Made by a program: the position numbers and the translations under genes. A stretch of DNA of 64,000 bases from Paenibacillus hamazuiensis. Lineage in GTDB: Bacteria; Bacillota; Bacilli; Paenibacillales; NBRC-103111. Shown here piece by piece: positions 26,037 to 35,159 of the stretch (position 1 is its first letter; the number at the start of each line of letters is the position of its first letter). The stretch spans positions 682,001-746,000 of the forward strand of contig NZ_JALRMO010000001.1 in assembly GCF_023276405.1 (NCBI RefSeq), written 5' to 3'. The notes beneath the pieces were generated by a model that was not told the DNA's origin, did not search any database, and saw only the letters and a program-made list of their open reading frames with translations.

Positions 26037-28100
26037 TTGTCGATCGATCGCAAAGCTTTGGTCACGAGACACAATCCGATCATGAAAGAAATCGCACCGC
26101 TCGCTCCGCTGTCTGTCGGCAACGGAGAATTTGCTTTTACCGCGGATATTACCGGACTGCAAACGTTTCCCGAAGAGTACGAGGTTCCGCTCGGCACGCA
26201 AACGCAGTGGGCTTGGCACAGCTCCGGCGGCAGGAACGTTTGGAGCCTAAGCGATGTAAGGATGCAGTACCGCAGCGAGGAGAGCGGGAAGGGAGGTTAT
26301 CCGGTACATGCGGAAGATCGCGAAGAAGCGTACCACTGGCTTCGGCAAAACCCGCACCGGCTGCAGCTCGGACAAATCGGCTTTCGTTTTATTTCCCCGT
26401 CCGGCGAAGAGGAGACGACCCGCGCGCTTACGGATGCGGAGCAAACGCTCGATTTGTGGAGCGGCATATTGACCAGCCGTTTCCGGATCGGCGGGGTTCC
26501 CGTACATGTGCGGACGGCGTGCCATCCGGAGATGGAGCAGCTCGGAGTCACGGTGGAAAGCCCGCTGCTGGCCGAAGGGCGGCTTCAGATCGCGATCCGC
26601 TTCCCGGCGCCGGGCATGACGAGCCGCAGCTGGGACAAGTCGATCCGGCTGAACTGGGCGGACCCCGATTCGCACAAGACGCGGTTTATTCCGAAAGCGC
26701 CTACGGAAGCATTGATCGAACGGTCGATGGACGAGGACTCGTATTTCGTTGCGCTGAAATGGTCGCAAGGCGAGCTGGCTCGGGAAGGGGCCCACGCCTT
26801 TATGCTGCGCGGCAATGGGACGTCGGATCGCCTCGAATTGGCCGTCGGATTTTCGCAGGCAGCCAAGTCGCAATCGCCTTCAGATATTAAGGAAATAACG
26901 GAGCTTAGCCGGTCCCATTGGGAACGGTTTTGGAGCGAAGGGGGGGCGGTCGAGCTGGCGGACAGCCGTGACCCGCGCGCAAATGAGCTGGAGCGGCGCA
27001 TTGTGCTTTCGCAGTTTTTGACGGCGATCCACAGCGCCGGCTCGCTGCCGCCGCAGGAGACGGGGCTGCTGTACAACAGCTGGTTCGGCAAGCCCCACCT
27101 CGAAATGCACTGGTGGCATGCGGTGCATTTTCCGCTGTGGGGCCGGGGCTCGCTGCTTGCCCGCAGCATGGACTGGTACCGCGGCATATTGCCGTATGCC
27201 CGCGAGCTGGCACGGTCGCAGGGCTACGCCGGCGCGCGCTGGCCGAAGATGATCGGGCCGGACGGGGAGCAGAGCCCCTCGCCGATCGCGCCGCTGCTCA
27301 TCTGGCAGCAGCCGCATCCGATCGTGCTGGCCGAGCTGCTCTATTTGGCGGAGCCGACGGAAGAGACGCTGCGGCGGTACGGCGACATCGTGCTGGAGTC
27401 GGCGGAATTCATGGCCTCCTTCGCGGAATGGGACGAACCCGGGGGCCGGTACGTGCTCGGTCCTCCGCTGATTCCGGCGCAGGAGCTGCATAAACCCGAG
27501 GATACATGGAACCCGACGTACGAGCTCGAATATTGGCGTCACGGGCTGGAGCTTGCGGCGCTGTGGGCGGAAAGGATGGGCCAAGCCGCGAATCCGCTGT
27601 GGAAGCAGGTCGCCGGGCGGCTGTCGCCGCTTCCGCAGGCGGATGGCGTCTATCTTGCGCACGAAAACTGTCCGAACACATATACCGAAGCGAATACGGA
27701 TCATCCGTCGATGCTCGGCGCGCTCGGCATGCTGCCGGGCCAAATGGTCGACCGCGAAACGATGCGGCGCACGCTGCTGAAGGTCAAGGAAAGCTGGCGT
27801 TGGGAGACGACCTGGGGCTGGGACTATCCGATGGCGGCGATGACGGCCGCAAGGCTCGGGGAAGGTGCTCTCGCCGTCGATTTTTTGATGATGGACGTGA
27901 CCAAAAATACCTATCTGCCGAACGGGCACAACTATCAGCGTCCGGGGCTGCTCGCTTATTTGCCCGGCAACGGCGGGCTGCTCGCCGCAATCGCGATGAT
28001 GGCGGGCGGCTGGCAGGGCGGGCCGGACAAACACGCGCCCGGCTTTCCGGACGACGGCAGCTGGACGGTTCGCTGCGAAGGGATCAAGCCTTGGCTGTAA
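26037..28100 (+). CDS. Glycoside hydrolase of the (alpha/alpha)6-barrel type
   Basis: The 687-residue cytosolic enzyme (no signal peptide) has an N-terminal beta-sandwich-like part beginning SVGNGEFAFTADITGLQT, as in GH65/GH15-type enzymes, and a C-terminal helical barrel with GKPHLEMHWWHAVHFPLWGR near residues 345-365 and WNPTYELEYWRHGLELA near 490. An acid/base Glu in the HLEMHWW segment is likely. Substrate cannot be fixed; a disaccharide or unsaturated oligosaccharide is plausible. The start is TTG at 26037 with GATAGGAGG upstream. It heads the run of catabolic genes that continues through 33809, divergent from the cupin-AraC regulator. Confidence 0.75.
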   Translation: MSIDRKALVTRHNPIMKEIAPLAPLSVGNGEFAFTADITGLQTFPEEYEVPLGTQTQWAWHSSGGRNVWSLSDVRMQYRSEESGKGGYPVHAEDREEAYHWLRQNPHRLQLGQIGFRFISPSGEEETTRALTDAEQTLDLWSGILTSRFRIGGVPVHVRTACHPEMEQLGVTVESPLLAEGRLQIAIRFPAPGMTSRSWDKSIRLNWADPDSHKTRFIPKAPTEALIERSMDEDSYFVALKWSQGELAREGAHAFMLRGNGTSDRLELAVGFSQAAKSQSPSDIKEITELSRSHWERFWSEGGAVELADSRDPRANELERRIVLSQFLTAIHSAGSLPPQETGLLYNSWFGKPHLEMHWWHAVHFPLWGRGSLLARSMDWYRGILPYARELARSQGYAGARWPKMIGPDGEQSPSPIAPLLIWQQPHPIVLAELLYLAEPTEETLRRYGDIVLESAEFMASFAEWDEPGGRYVLGPPLIPAQELHKPEDTWNPTYELEYWRHGLELAALWAERMGQAANPLWKQVAGRLSPLPQADGVYLAHENCPNTYTEANTDHPSMLGALGMLPGQMVDRETMRRTLLKVKESWRWETTWGWDYPMAAMTAARLGEGALAVDFLMMDVTKNTYLPNGHNYQRPGLLAYLPGNGGLLAAIAMMAGGWQGGPDKHAPGFPDDGSWTVRCEGIKPWL

Positions 28101-28162
28101 AGCTGCGGAATGAATGAAGGAAGCGGATGATTCGATGACCATAAACCGAGGGGGAGACAAGG

Positions 28163-29242
28163 ATGACAAGGGAAATCGGGTATGCGGTATCCGGCCTCGG
28201 CGTCGGCAGAAGCCACGTCGCAAGCGCCGTTAAAGCGAAAGGCTGCAAGTTTGTAGCGATTTGCGACAGAAACGAGGAGCTGCTGCACAAGCTCGGCGAC
28301 GAATTCGGCATCGCACCGGAGAACCGGTACACGAGCTACGAAGAGCTTTTGCGGCGGCCGGATATCGAAGCCGTCAGCGTCTGCACGCCGAGCGGCATGC
28401 ACCGCGACCATACGGTGATGGCGCTGCGCGCAGGCAAGCATGTGCTGACCGAGAAGCCGCTTGAAATCCGGCTGGACCGCATCGACGAAATGCTGCGGGT
28501 CGCCGAAGAGGAGAAAAAGTTTCTTGGCTGCGTGTTCCAAAACCGGCTTGCTCCCGCCAACCGCAAAATGAAGGAGACGATCGACTGCGGAAGGCTCGGC
28601 AAGCTCATTACCGGCAACTTTCATCTCAAATGGTACCGCGACGAAGCGTATTACGGCAAAAACGGCGGCTGGCGGGCCACCTGGGCGATGAACGGCGGCG
28701 GCGTCGTGATGAACCAGACGATCCATACCGTCGACTTGATGCAGTGGCTGATGGGGCCGGTCAAAAGCGTGTTCGCCAAAACCGGCACTTACACCCATCC
28801 GATCGAGGTGGAGGATACGGCGGTCGCCGTCATCACGTTCGAAAACGGAGCTATCGGGACGTTGATCGGCACGACGTGCGCTTATCCGGGCCTCGAGGTT
28901 TCGATTCAAATTCACGGCGCCAAAGGTTCGATGTACGGCAAAAACAACAAGCTCGAGCTGTTCAAAATGGCGGACGACGAAGGTTTTGCCGAAGAGGCGA
29001 GCGTGCTGGAGCAGTTCGGAGCGGGCGGATCCGCTCCCGCGGCGGCCGATCCGTCCGCCTTGCCGAAGGTCGGGCATGCCGGCCAGGTGCAGGATATGAT
29101 CGAAGCCGTGATCGAGAACCGACCGCCGATGATCCAGGGCATCGAAGGCAGGGCTTCCGTGGAAATCGTACAGGCGATTTACGAATCGGCGCGAACGGGC
29201 AAGGAAGTGTTTCTGCCCTTCGTTCCGCCGGCAGAGGGGTGA
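28163..29242 (+). CDS. Gfo/Idh/MocA-family oxidoreductase
   Basis: This 359-residue NAD(P)-dependent dehydrogenase has an N-terminal Rossmann fold (VSGLGVGRSHVASAVKAKG; usual GxGxxG slightly altered), the signature EKPLE near residue 95 with its catalytic Lys, and a C-terminal alpha/beta domain. Family members oxidise sugar hydroxyls at C1, C2, C3 or C5, for example in inositol, glucuronate or rhamnose paths. GGGGGAGACAAGG lies upstream. It follows the glycosidase by 62 nt and precedes an isomerase by 5 nt, so it acts on a released sugar. Confidence 0.92.
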   Translation: MTREIGYAVSGLGVGRSHVASAVKAKGCKFVAICDRNEELLHKLGDEFGIAPENRYTSYEELLRRPDIEAVSVCTPSGMHRDHTVMALRAGKHVLTEKPLEIRLDRIDEMLRVAEEEKKFLGCVFQNRLAPANRKMKETIDCGRLGKLITGNFHLKWYRDEAYYGKNGGWRATWAMNGGGVVMNQTIHTVDLMQWLMGPVKSVFAKTGTYTHPIEVEDTAVAVITFENGAIGTLIGTTCAYPGLEVSIQIHGAKGSMYGKNNKLELFKMADDEGFAEEASVLEQFGAGGSAPAAADPSALPKVGHAGQVQDMIEAVIENRPPMIQGIEGRASVEIVQAIYESARTGKEVFLPFVPPAEG

Positions 29243-29247
29243 GCGGC

Positions 29248-30132
29248 ATGAGTCGTCCCAAACCTCTCATCGGCTGCTGCCTAACGGCGGGCTCGTTTAT
29301 GCCGCAAAGCGGAGACCGCAGCGCCGCGCAGCAGGACCCGGTCTCTTCGCTGCTCGAAGGCGTAAGCGGGCTGCTGGATGCGGGCTACGACTTTGCGGAG
29401 CTGACCGTCGGCGCGGTCGTGCAGCTGTCCGAAGCGGACTTCGAGCGATTCGTCCGTCTGCTGCGGCAGCGCGGCATCGTCATTCCGGTGTTCAACAGCT
29501 TCATTCCCGCATCGCTGAAGCTGACCGGGCCGGAGGCGGCGGAGCCGTCCGCAGTGAGGGCTTACGTGGAGCTGGCGATGCAGCGGGTTCGCGCCGCCGG
29601 CGGCGAAGTGATCGTGTTCGGCAGCGGAGCAGCTCGGACGGTGCCGGCGCCGTACACGACGGAGCAGGGCATGGAGCAAATCCGTCAGTTCCTCGTCATG
29701 TGCGGGGAATTGGCCGAAACCTACGGCATCACGATTGCGATCGAGCCGCTGAACCGGAGCGAAAGCAACGCGATCAACAAGGTGGCCGAGGCGCTGGAGC
29801 TTGCCGAAACGCTCCGGCTGCCCCGCATCCGCGTGCTGGCTGACGCTTACCATATGCATCTCGAGGAGGAAGGACAGGACATTATCGGGGCGGCCGTGTC
29901 GAAAGACATGCTCGCGCATGTGCATTATGCGGAGTTTGACCGGAGCTTCCCGAAAGGCGAAGCGGCGGGAGGCGTCGATATTGCCGCCCTGCTTGGCAGA
30001 CTGCGGGACAGCGGGTATGATGGAAGGGTATCGGCCGAATGCACGTCCGCCGATTTGCCGGCGGACAGCGCGGAATCGTTGGTCCACATCAAGCGGCTGA
30101 TGAACCGAATCTACGAAAGCGGGGAGCAATGA
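29248..30132 (+). CDS. Sugar phosphate isomerase/epimerase (TIM barrel)
   Basis: The 294-residue protein is an AP-endonuclease-2-type TIM barrel: GSFMPQSGDRSA at the start, EPLNRSESNAINKVAEALELAE near residues 170-190 (metal Glu), ADAYHMHLEE near 205, and a C-terminal HYAEFDR with SAECT (Glu) near residue 260. These hold a divalent metal for aldose-ketose isomerisation or epimerisation. ATG at 29248 lies 5 nt after the Gfo/Idh stop, and the frame's upstream extension is an accident of the other gene. Pairing with a Gfo/Idh enzyme is common in inositol and uronate catabolism. Confidence 0.9.
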   Translation: MSRPKPLIGCCLTAGSFMPQSGDRSAAQQDPVSSLLEGVSGLLDAGYDFAELTVGAVVQLSEADFERFVRLLRQRGIVIPVFNSFIPASLKLTGPEAAEPSAVRAYVELAMQRVRAAGGEVIVFGSGAARTVPAPYTTEQGMEQIRQFLVMCGELAETYGITIAIEPLNRSESNAINKVAEALELAETLRLPRIRVLADAYHMHLEEEGQDIIGAAVSKDMLAHVHYAEFDRSFPKGEAAGGVDIAALLGRLRDSGYDGRVSAECTSADLPADSAESLVHIKRLMNRIYESGEQ

Positions 30133-30134
30133 GC

Positions 30135-31271
30135 ATGTCCTTCTTGTTCAGTTTAGTCGTCCATGCAGGCAATCACCTTCGCGAATTTTGCCCGGTGTCG
30201 TTTACGATCCCGACGGGCAATCCCGTGCTGCGGGGAAACCCGGCCGGCCTTTTTTATTTGCAGGGACCCGGCGGCGAAACGGTCCCTCTCCAATGCGAGG
30301 AAACCCATGACGATCTGGTGTTTCATTGGATCGTCGAGCGTCTGCTTCCCGGCGAATCGCGCCGTTATGACGTCTACTCCGGGGAGAACCCGGCTTCCGA
30401 GGCGGCGGCGGGCGTCCGTCTGGACGAAAAGGAACGGCAAATCGACGTCTTGATCGGAGGTACATACTTTACATCCTGCGTATTCGACCCGGACCTCGCC
30501 AAGCCGTACATCGGTCCGGTCATGGGGCCGTACGGGGACAGCTTTACCCGGCTCGATTTCGAAACGAAAGAGCATCCCCATCACCGCTCGCTTTGGCTTG
30601 CGATCGGCGATGTGAACGGCATCGACATGTGGAACGAGCCGAAGGACAAGCACGGCAAGCAAAGGCTGGCCGGCTTTGCGGAAAAGACGTCCGGACCTGT
30701 ATTCGGAAGGCTGAAGATGTCGCTGGACTGGTGCACGTATTCGGAAAAACCGCAGCTTGCGGAAAAGCGCACGGTAACGTTTTACAATACGCCGGCCGGA
30801 GGGCGCATCATCGACCTCGATTTCGAGTTCGTCTTTAACCGGGACCGGGTCGAGTTCGGCGCGACGAAGGAAGCGGGTCCGCTCGGCATTCGCGTCGCGG
30901 AATCGATGAAAGCCGAAAACGGCGGCACGATCACAAACTCCCACGGCTCGATCGGGGAAGCGGAGTGCTGGGGCCAGCGCGCCGTATGGTGCGATTATTC
31001 CGGCAATGTCGGCGGACATACGCTCGGCATCGCCGCGTTCGACCATCCGGACAACGACGGTTTCCCGACTTACTGGCACGTTCGCGATTACGGGCTGCTC
31101 GCCGCGAACAATTTTTATTTTGCCGGCGGGAAGCTGTACAAGAAAGGACAATCGGTCCGGTACAAGCACCGGGTTTATTTTCATGAAGGCGATGCCGCCG
31201 CGGGCAAGGTGGCGCACAAATACCAGGACTACATCCATCCGCCGGTTGTGACGCGGGTGGAAGAGGAGTAG
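30135..31271 (+). CDS. PmoA-family (DUF6807) protein
   Basis: The product (about 378 residues) matches the PF14100-type family named PmoA/DUF6807: TRLDFETKEHPHHRSLWLAIGDVNGIDMWNE split across strands near residues 140-170, and PTYWHVRDYGLLAANNFYF near residue 315. The family name comes from one methane-oxygenase annotation, but members in Bacteroidetes and Paenibacillus lie in glycan loci and have no proven function. GGGGAG lies 8 nt before the ATG at 30135; an ATG at 30129 overlaps the previous stop. It is translationally close to the isomerase gene and probably part of the same catabolic operon. Confidence 0.82.
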   Translation: MSFLFSLVVHAGNHLREFCPVSFTIPTGNPVLRGNPAGLFYLQGPGGETVPLQCEETHDDLVFHWIVERLLPGESRRYDVYSGENPASEAAAGVRLDEKERQIDVLIGGTYFTSCVFDPDLAKPYIGPVMGPYGDSFTRLDFETKEHPHHRSLWLAIGDVNGIDMWNEPKDKHGKQRLAGFAEKTSGPVFGRLKMSLDWCTYSEKPQLAEKRTVTFYNTPAGGRIIDLDFEFVFNRDRVEFGATKEAGPLGIRVAESMKAENGGTITNSHGSIGEAECWGQRAVWCDYSGNVGGHTLGIAAFDHPDNDGFPTYWHVRDYGLLAANNFYFAGGKLYKKGQSVRYKHRVYFHEGDAAAGKVAHKYQDYIHPPVVTRVEEE

Positions 31272-31343
31272 CGGGAAACCCGCTCCTGCATCGGCTCGAA
31301 CGACTGTACGGTACATGATTGAATCGGAGGAGTGACGGACGAT

Positions 31344-33809
31344 ATGAATCATTCGCTGCAGCAGCAGTTTCTTGAGCCTTCGGACGAAAATACGCCGATC
31401 CCGTTCTGGTTTTGGAACGATACCCTCACGCCGGAGGAAATTTTACGGCAGATTGCCGATTTTGCGGAAAAAGGCGTGATGGGGTTCGTCGTCCATCCGC
31501 GGATCGGAATTCCCGAGTCGATTCCGTACTTGTCGGATATTTACATGGATCTGGTGGAAACGGCCGTCAAGGAAGCGGCTCGTCGCGGGATGACCGTAAT
31601 TTTGTACGACGAGGCGATGTATCCGTCCGGCTCGGCCAAAGGGTTCGTCGTGCGGGAAAACCCCGCGTACGCAAGCCGCGGCCTGAAAATGGCCGAGCTG
31701 CCCTGCGGAGAGCCGGTGCAGCTGGCGGCCGTCCTCGGCGGCGGCGACGTGCTCGTTTCCGCGCAGGCGGTGAAGAAGCTGGGCGCGCAGCGAATCGACG
31801 GCACGGCGACGGTCGTGCTGGAGCCGAAAGGCGGTGCCGTCCGTTTCGAGCCGCCTGCCGGGGATGGCGAATGGTCGATCGCGCTGTTTATCGAAACGTT
31901 TTCCAAAGGCACGATCCGCGGCATCCATTTCGGGGAGGACGATCGCGAGCCGAACGCGCCGCCGTCCGCGGATTTGCTTAATCCGGAGGCGACCGCAACG
32001 TTCATCAGGTTAACGCACGACCGTTACTACGAAAGGCTCAAGCCGTATTTCGGCAGCACCGTCATCGCCATGTTCACCGATGAGCCGGACATACTCGGCA
32101 GACGGCATGCGAAGGGGCTTCACCCCTGGACGAACGGTTTTCTCGGAGCGTTTATGCGGGAAGGCGGCAAGGAGAGCGATTTGCCCGCGCTTTGGCTGGA
32201 GGCGGAACAGGCGGAAACGGTCCGTGCCTTATACCGCAAGGCGGTTCATAACCGGCTGATCGCCGCCTACTATAAGCCGCTCAGCGACTGGTGCGCGCAG
32301 CACGGCATAGCGCTGACCGGGCATCCGGCGGGCAGCGACGAGATCGGGCTGCTGGAGCATTTTCAGATCCCGGGACAGGACGTCGTGTGGCGCTGGGTTG
32401 CTCCGGAGGATGGATTGGCTTTGGAGGGTGTGCACAGCACAGCCGGCAAATGCTCCGCGGATGCGGCAAGGCACCGGGGAAGACGCCGCAACCTGAACGA
32501 GGTGCTGGGCGTTTGCTCGCCCGGGGGCGGCTGGGCGCTCAGCGGCGGCGACATGAAGTGGTACTTCGACTGGCTGTTCGTGCGCGGCGTCAATTTGATA
32601 TGTCCGCATGCATTTTATTATTCGATCGACGGTCCGCGCCGGGTGAACGAACGCCCGCCGGACGTCGGGCCGAACAACATCTGGTGGCCGCATTACCGTC
32701 TTTTTGCCGACTACATCAAAAGAATGAGCTGGCTCATGACGGACAGCGCCAATGTGACGCCGATCGCCGTACTCAGCCGCGAAGACGGCTTATCCTGGCA
32801 GGCGGCGAAGCCGCTGTTTCAAAACCAGCGGGAATTCAATTATTTGGAAGAGAAGCTGCTTGTTTCCAAAGCGATCATTGAGGGCGGCACGATCCGTATC
32901 GCCGCCCAAGCCTACACCGTCTTGATCGTGGAAGACGGCGGTTATTGGCCGGAGGAAACGCATCAAGCTCTCCGGCGGTTTATCGCAGGCGGCGGGATCG
33001 TCATTGCGCTCGGCGGAAGCTTCGGGACAGCCGGATTGCCGGCAACGGAGCGCGCAGCCGATGCGGAGCGGCTTGTTCCGCTGCTGGATAAGCTTGTGCC
33101 CCGCGACCTCGTGCTGGAGCCGCCGTGCCGGGACATTCGGATGAGCCACGTCGTTAAGGATGGCAGCCATTTCTACGTGCTGGTGAACGAAGGCGAGCAG
33201 ACGTACGAAGGAAGCGCGGTCTGGAGTGCTGAAGGGCACATAGAGCTTTGGGACCCGTGGGTAGGGGCGATTCGCCAAGCGGGTGCGAAGCGGGCGGAAA
33301 ACGGCGTGAATGTGGCGGTGAAGCTGGAACGCAGGCAAAGCCTCGTATACCGGGTCGATCCGTCGGAGCCGCTTGCGGAGCTGCCGGATGCGGCGGCAGG
33401 TTCCACCATTAAAGGTACGATTGATCTGCCGGACGGATGGACCGGGACAGCGATTTCATTGCCCGGGAAATCGTTCGCCCTCGGATCGTGGACGGAACGG
33501 GAAGGGCTGGAGCATTTTTCCGGGACCGTCGAGTATACGAACACGTTCGTTTTGGATGCCCCCGAAGCAGCGGACCGCATCGTACTCGACTTGGGCGAAG
33601 TTCACGAAATGGTTGAACTGTCGGTCAACGGCCGGCATGTCGGGGTGAAGATGTGGCATCCGTATACGTTTGATATCCGCCCGTTCGTAAAGCCTGGCCG
33701 CAACGAGCTGCGCGCCGCCGTGACGAACAGCCTGGCATGCCGGATCGACCGCGTGAAGCTGCCGTCCGGACTTGTTGGACCGGTCTTCGTTACGGTTTAC
33801 GAGCCGTAA
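31344..33809 (+). CDS. GH106-like glycoside hydrolase (probable alpha-L-rhamnosidase family)
   Basis: The 821-residue protein starts PFWFWNDTLTPEEILRQI, the opening of the GH106-type barrel, with MTVILYDEAMYPSGSAKG near residue 90, FTDEPDILG near 250 (acidic), and a C-terminal beta-sandwich ending AVTNSLACRIDRVKLPSGLVGPV. There is no signal peptide, so it acts inside the cell on imported oligosaccharide. GGAGGAGTG precedes ATG at 31344. A second, longer relative is encoded at 45053. Known GH106 members hydrolyse rhamnose linkages in rhamnogalacturonan; substrate here is inferred. Confidence 0.8.
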   Translation: MNHSLQQQFLEPSDENTPIPFWFWNDTLTPEEILRQIADFAEKGVMGFVVHPRIGIPESIPYLSDIYMDLVETAVKEAARRGMTVILYDEAMYPSGSAKGFVVRENPAYASRGLKMAELPCGEPVQLAAVLGGGDVLVSAQAVKKLGAQRIDGTATVVLEPKGGAVRFEPPAGDGEWSIALFIETFSKGTIRGIHFGEDDREPNAPPSADLLNPEATATFIRLTHDRYYERLKPYFGSTVIAMFTDEPDILGRRHAKGLHPWTNGFLGAFMREGGKESDLPALWLEAEQAETVRALYRKAVHNRLIAAYYKPLSDWCAQHGIALTGHPAGSDEIGLLEHFQIPGQDVVWRWVAPEDGLALEGVHSTAGKCSADAARHRGRRRNLNEVLGVCSPGGGWALSGGDMKWYFDWLFVRGVNLICPHAFYYSIDGPRRVNERPPDVGPNNIWWPHYRLFADYIKRMSWLMTDSANVTPIAVLSREDGLSWQAAKPLFQNQREFNYLEEKLLVSKAIIEGGTIRIAAQAYTVLIVEDGGYWPEETHQALRRFIAGGGIVIALGGSFGTAGLPATERAADAERLVPLLDKLVPRDLVLEPPCRDIRMSHVVKDGSHFYVLVNEGEQTYEGSAVWSAEGHIELWDPWVGAIRQAGAKRAENGVNVAVKLERRQSLVYRVDPSEPLAELPDAAAGSTIKGTIDLPDGWTGTAISLPGKSFALGSWTEREGLEHFSGTVEYTNTFVLDAPEAADRIVLDLGEVHEMVELSVNGRHVGVKMWHPYTFDIRPFVKPGRNELRAAVTNSLACRIDRVKLPSGLVGPVFVTVYEP

Positions 33810-33908
33810 AACCACGGGAGCGGCGCTGGCCATAAGCACCCGGCGGGCTAATCCGCATCCGGCTGCGCAAGCGCCGGTCCTGAACAATGAGCCGCCGCCG
33901 ATACCTGG

Positions 33909-33945
33909 GAGTCCGGCCGACGAAGCGTTCCGTCGGACGGACTCT
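33909..33945 (+). terminator. Hairpin after catabolic operon
   Basis: GAGTCCG pairs with CGGACTC, and CCGACG with CGTCGG inside, giving a long stem. There is no T-run; it may end or stabilise the transcript. The region 33810-34395 contains this hairpin and repeat element C, and otherwise no gene. Confidence 0.4.
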
Positions 33946-34014
33946 TGGGTGCTGCTATGCGCAATGTTGCCAGGTTAACGCGTTCGTATGGCTCGTGGGC
34001 CGAAATTTATTATA

Positions 34015-34200
34015 ATAGCGGATCCCGCGTGCGTTATCTTCGGATAAATGGATACATCAAAAAAATAAAGGAACTGAGATGCGCCAAATTGCCGGAAAAT
34101 GGCGCGAGTACCGAGCGAACAGACAAATAGATCATCTCAGTTCCGCTAATTTTCGAAAATATCCGAAATTGCCCCGTTTAGCGAACCATAGTTCCTCTAT
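34015..34200. repeat. Four-unit inverted repeat element C
   Basis: Units begin at 34020 (GGATCC variant) and 34070 (GGAACTGAGATGCGC); their complements AGTTCC end at 34144 and 34195. The periods are 50 and 51 nt. It is a clear relative of element B at 10845-11030, with GGATAAATGG and GAGTACCGAG-type spacers also partly shared, so this is one dispersed family. Confidence 0.82.
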
Positions 34201-34395
34201 GGTCCCGCTTAACCTGAAAGCATTGGGCCAAGTCGTTGCGCTTATGGATGTGGAAAAACGCTTGAAAACCGCAACAAAACAAGTTTGTGCGTCTGCCGCG
34301 AAGTCGTCAACAGTAAATGCAAATAAAAACCAAATAGCGAATAAATTACCTCCTGGGAAACCAAATTAATGGTTATGAATGGAGGTAATTGCATT

Positions 34396-34704
34396 TTGGA
34401 GAAGACGATTTACGAATTAAATTACAACGACTGGTTTTCCATGCGCATGATGTCGGAACGGGAGCCGATGGAAGAGCTTGAATTCGATCTGGCGGCATTG
34501 GAGGCGGTGCTTGCGGACATGGTGCTTAGAGCGAAGAACCGGGAAAGGGAAGAAGACGGAAGCGAAACGAGAGCTTTATGGACGAAGGTTTTTACCCAGA
34601 TCGGCATGGCTCTGCAAAATACGGAGCTAGGTCCCCTTACGGAGGAACAACCGCTCGATACCGTCATGCGGGTCGTTTCGCAGCTGAAGGGGGAGACGCC
34701 GTGA
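34396..34704 (+). CDS. Small uncharacterised protein
   Basis: The product is about 102 residues from a TTG at 34396, with AATGGAGGTAATT upstream. It is acidic and helical (MEELEFDLAALEAVLADMVL, then TKVFTQIGMALQNTE) with no membrane segment or motif I know. It overlaps the next small gene (GTG at 34701) by 4 nt, so the two are translationally coupled. Function unknown. Confidence 0.55.
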   Translation: MEKTIYELNYNDWFSMRMMSEREPMEELEFDLAALEAVLADMVLRAKNREREEDGSETRALWTKVFTQIGMALQNTELGPLTEEQPLDTVMRVVSQLKGETP

Positions 34705-34934
34705 ACGGTGCGGAAAAAGACGCCCCCATCTCACCGGCTTTTTTGCTCGAACACCTGCTTTCTTATATCCGGGAGGAAGATCAGATTGAATCGCTTGCAT
34801 ACGTGGCCCGGCTGAAAGACGGGACGATCAGTTCCGGGTGGACCGACATGCGATACACGGAAGTAATCGGGCTGTATGAGGTCGGGAAGCTGCAGACGGT
34901 AAAAGAAATGTGGAACGAGTGGACGCCCAGGTAA
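34701..34934 (+). CDS. Small uncharacterised protein
   Basis: A 77-residue product begins at GTG 34701, overlapping the previous stop; GGGGGAG lies just upstream. The sequence (ESLAYVARLKDGTISSGWTDM, then GLYEVGKLQTVKEMWN) looks like a short alpha/beta fold with no Cys or signal. Together with the previous gene it may form a pair, but no function is visible. Confidence 0.55.
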   Translation: MNGAEKDAPISPAFLLEHLLSYIREEDQIESLAYVARLKDGTISSGWTDMRYTEVIGLYEVGKLQTVKEMWNEWTPR

Positions 34935-35105
34935 TCCGGGGTGTATGCGCTATCGTCCCGGCTGCGGCCTCCGAAACGGGCTGTTTCCCCAGCATTATGG
35001 AGGGAAGCGGCTTTTTGCTTTTTTGCGGGAATTTCGTGCACGATGCGACGCGGCGGCTGTTTCGATCCAGTGCGAATTTTCAGTAGAGTTCCCGCTTCTT
35101 AATGG

Positions 35106-35133
35106 TATACTATGATATATGAAAGCGTTTTTC
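35106..35133 (+). promoter_or_regulatory. Candidate promoter and cre-like site
   Basis: TATACT (35106) is a good -10 box and is followed 9 nt later by TGAAAGCGTTTTTC (35120-35133), which matches most positions of the CcpA cre consensus with two mismatches at its end. The -35 box is weak. It lies just before the solute-binding lipoprotein gene. Catabolite repression is inferred. Confidence 0.3.
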
Positions 35134-35159
35134 CGGAGAAGGCAGGGGAGCGGTGCATC

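Noticed and set aside
26880-28223. 447-codon minus-strand frame
   Set aside because: It mirrors the glycosidase gene and is Arg/Pro-rich with no ribosome site.
27956-29077. 373-codon minus-strand frame
   Set aside because: Antisense of the glycosidase end and Gfo/Idh gene; no domain pattern.
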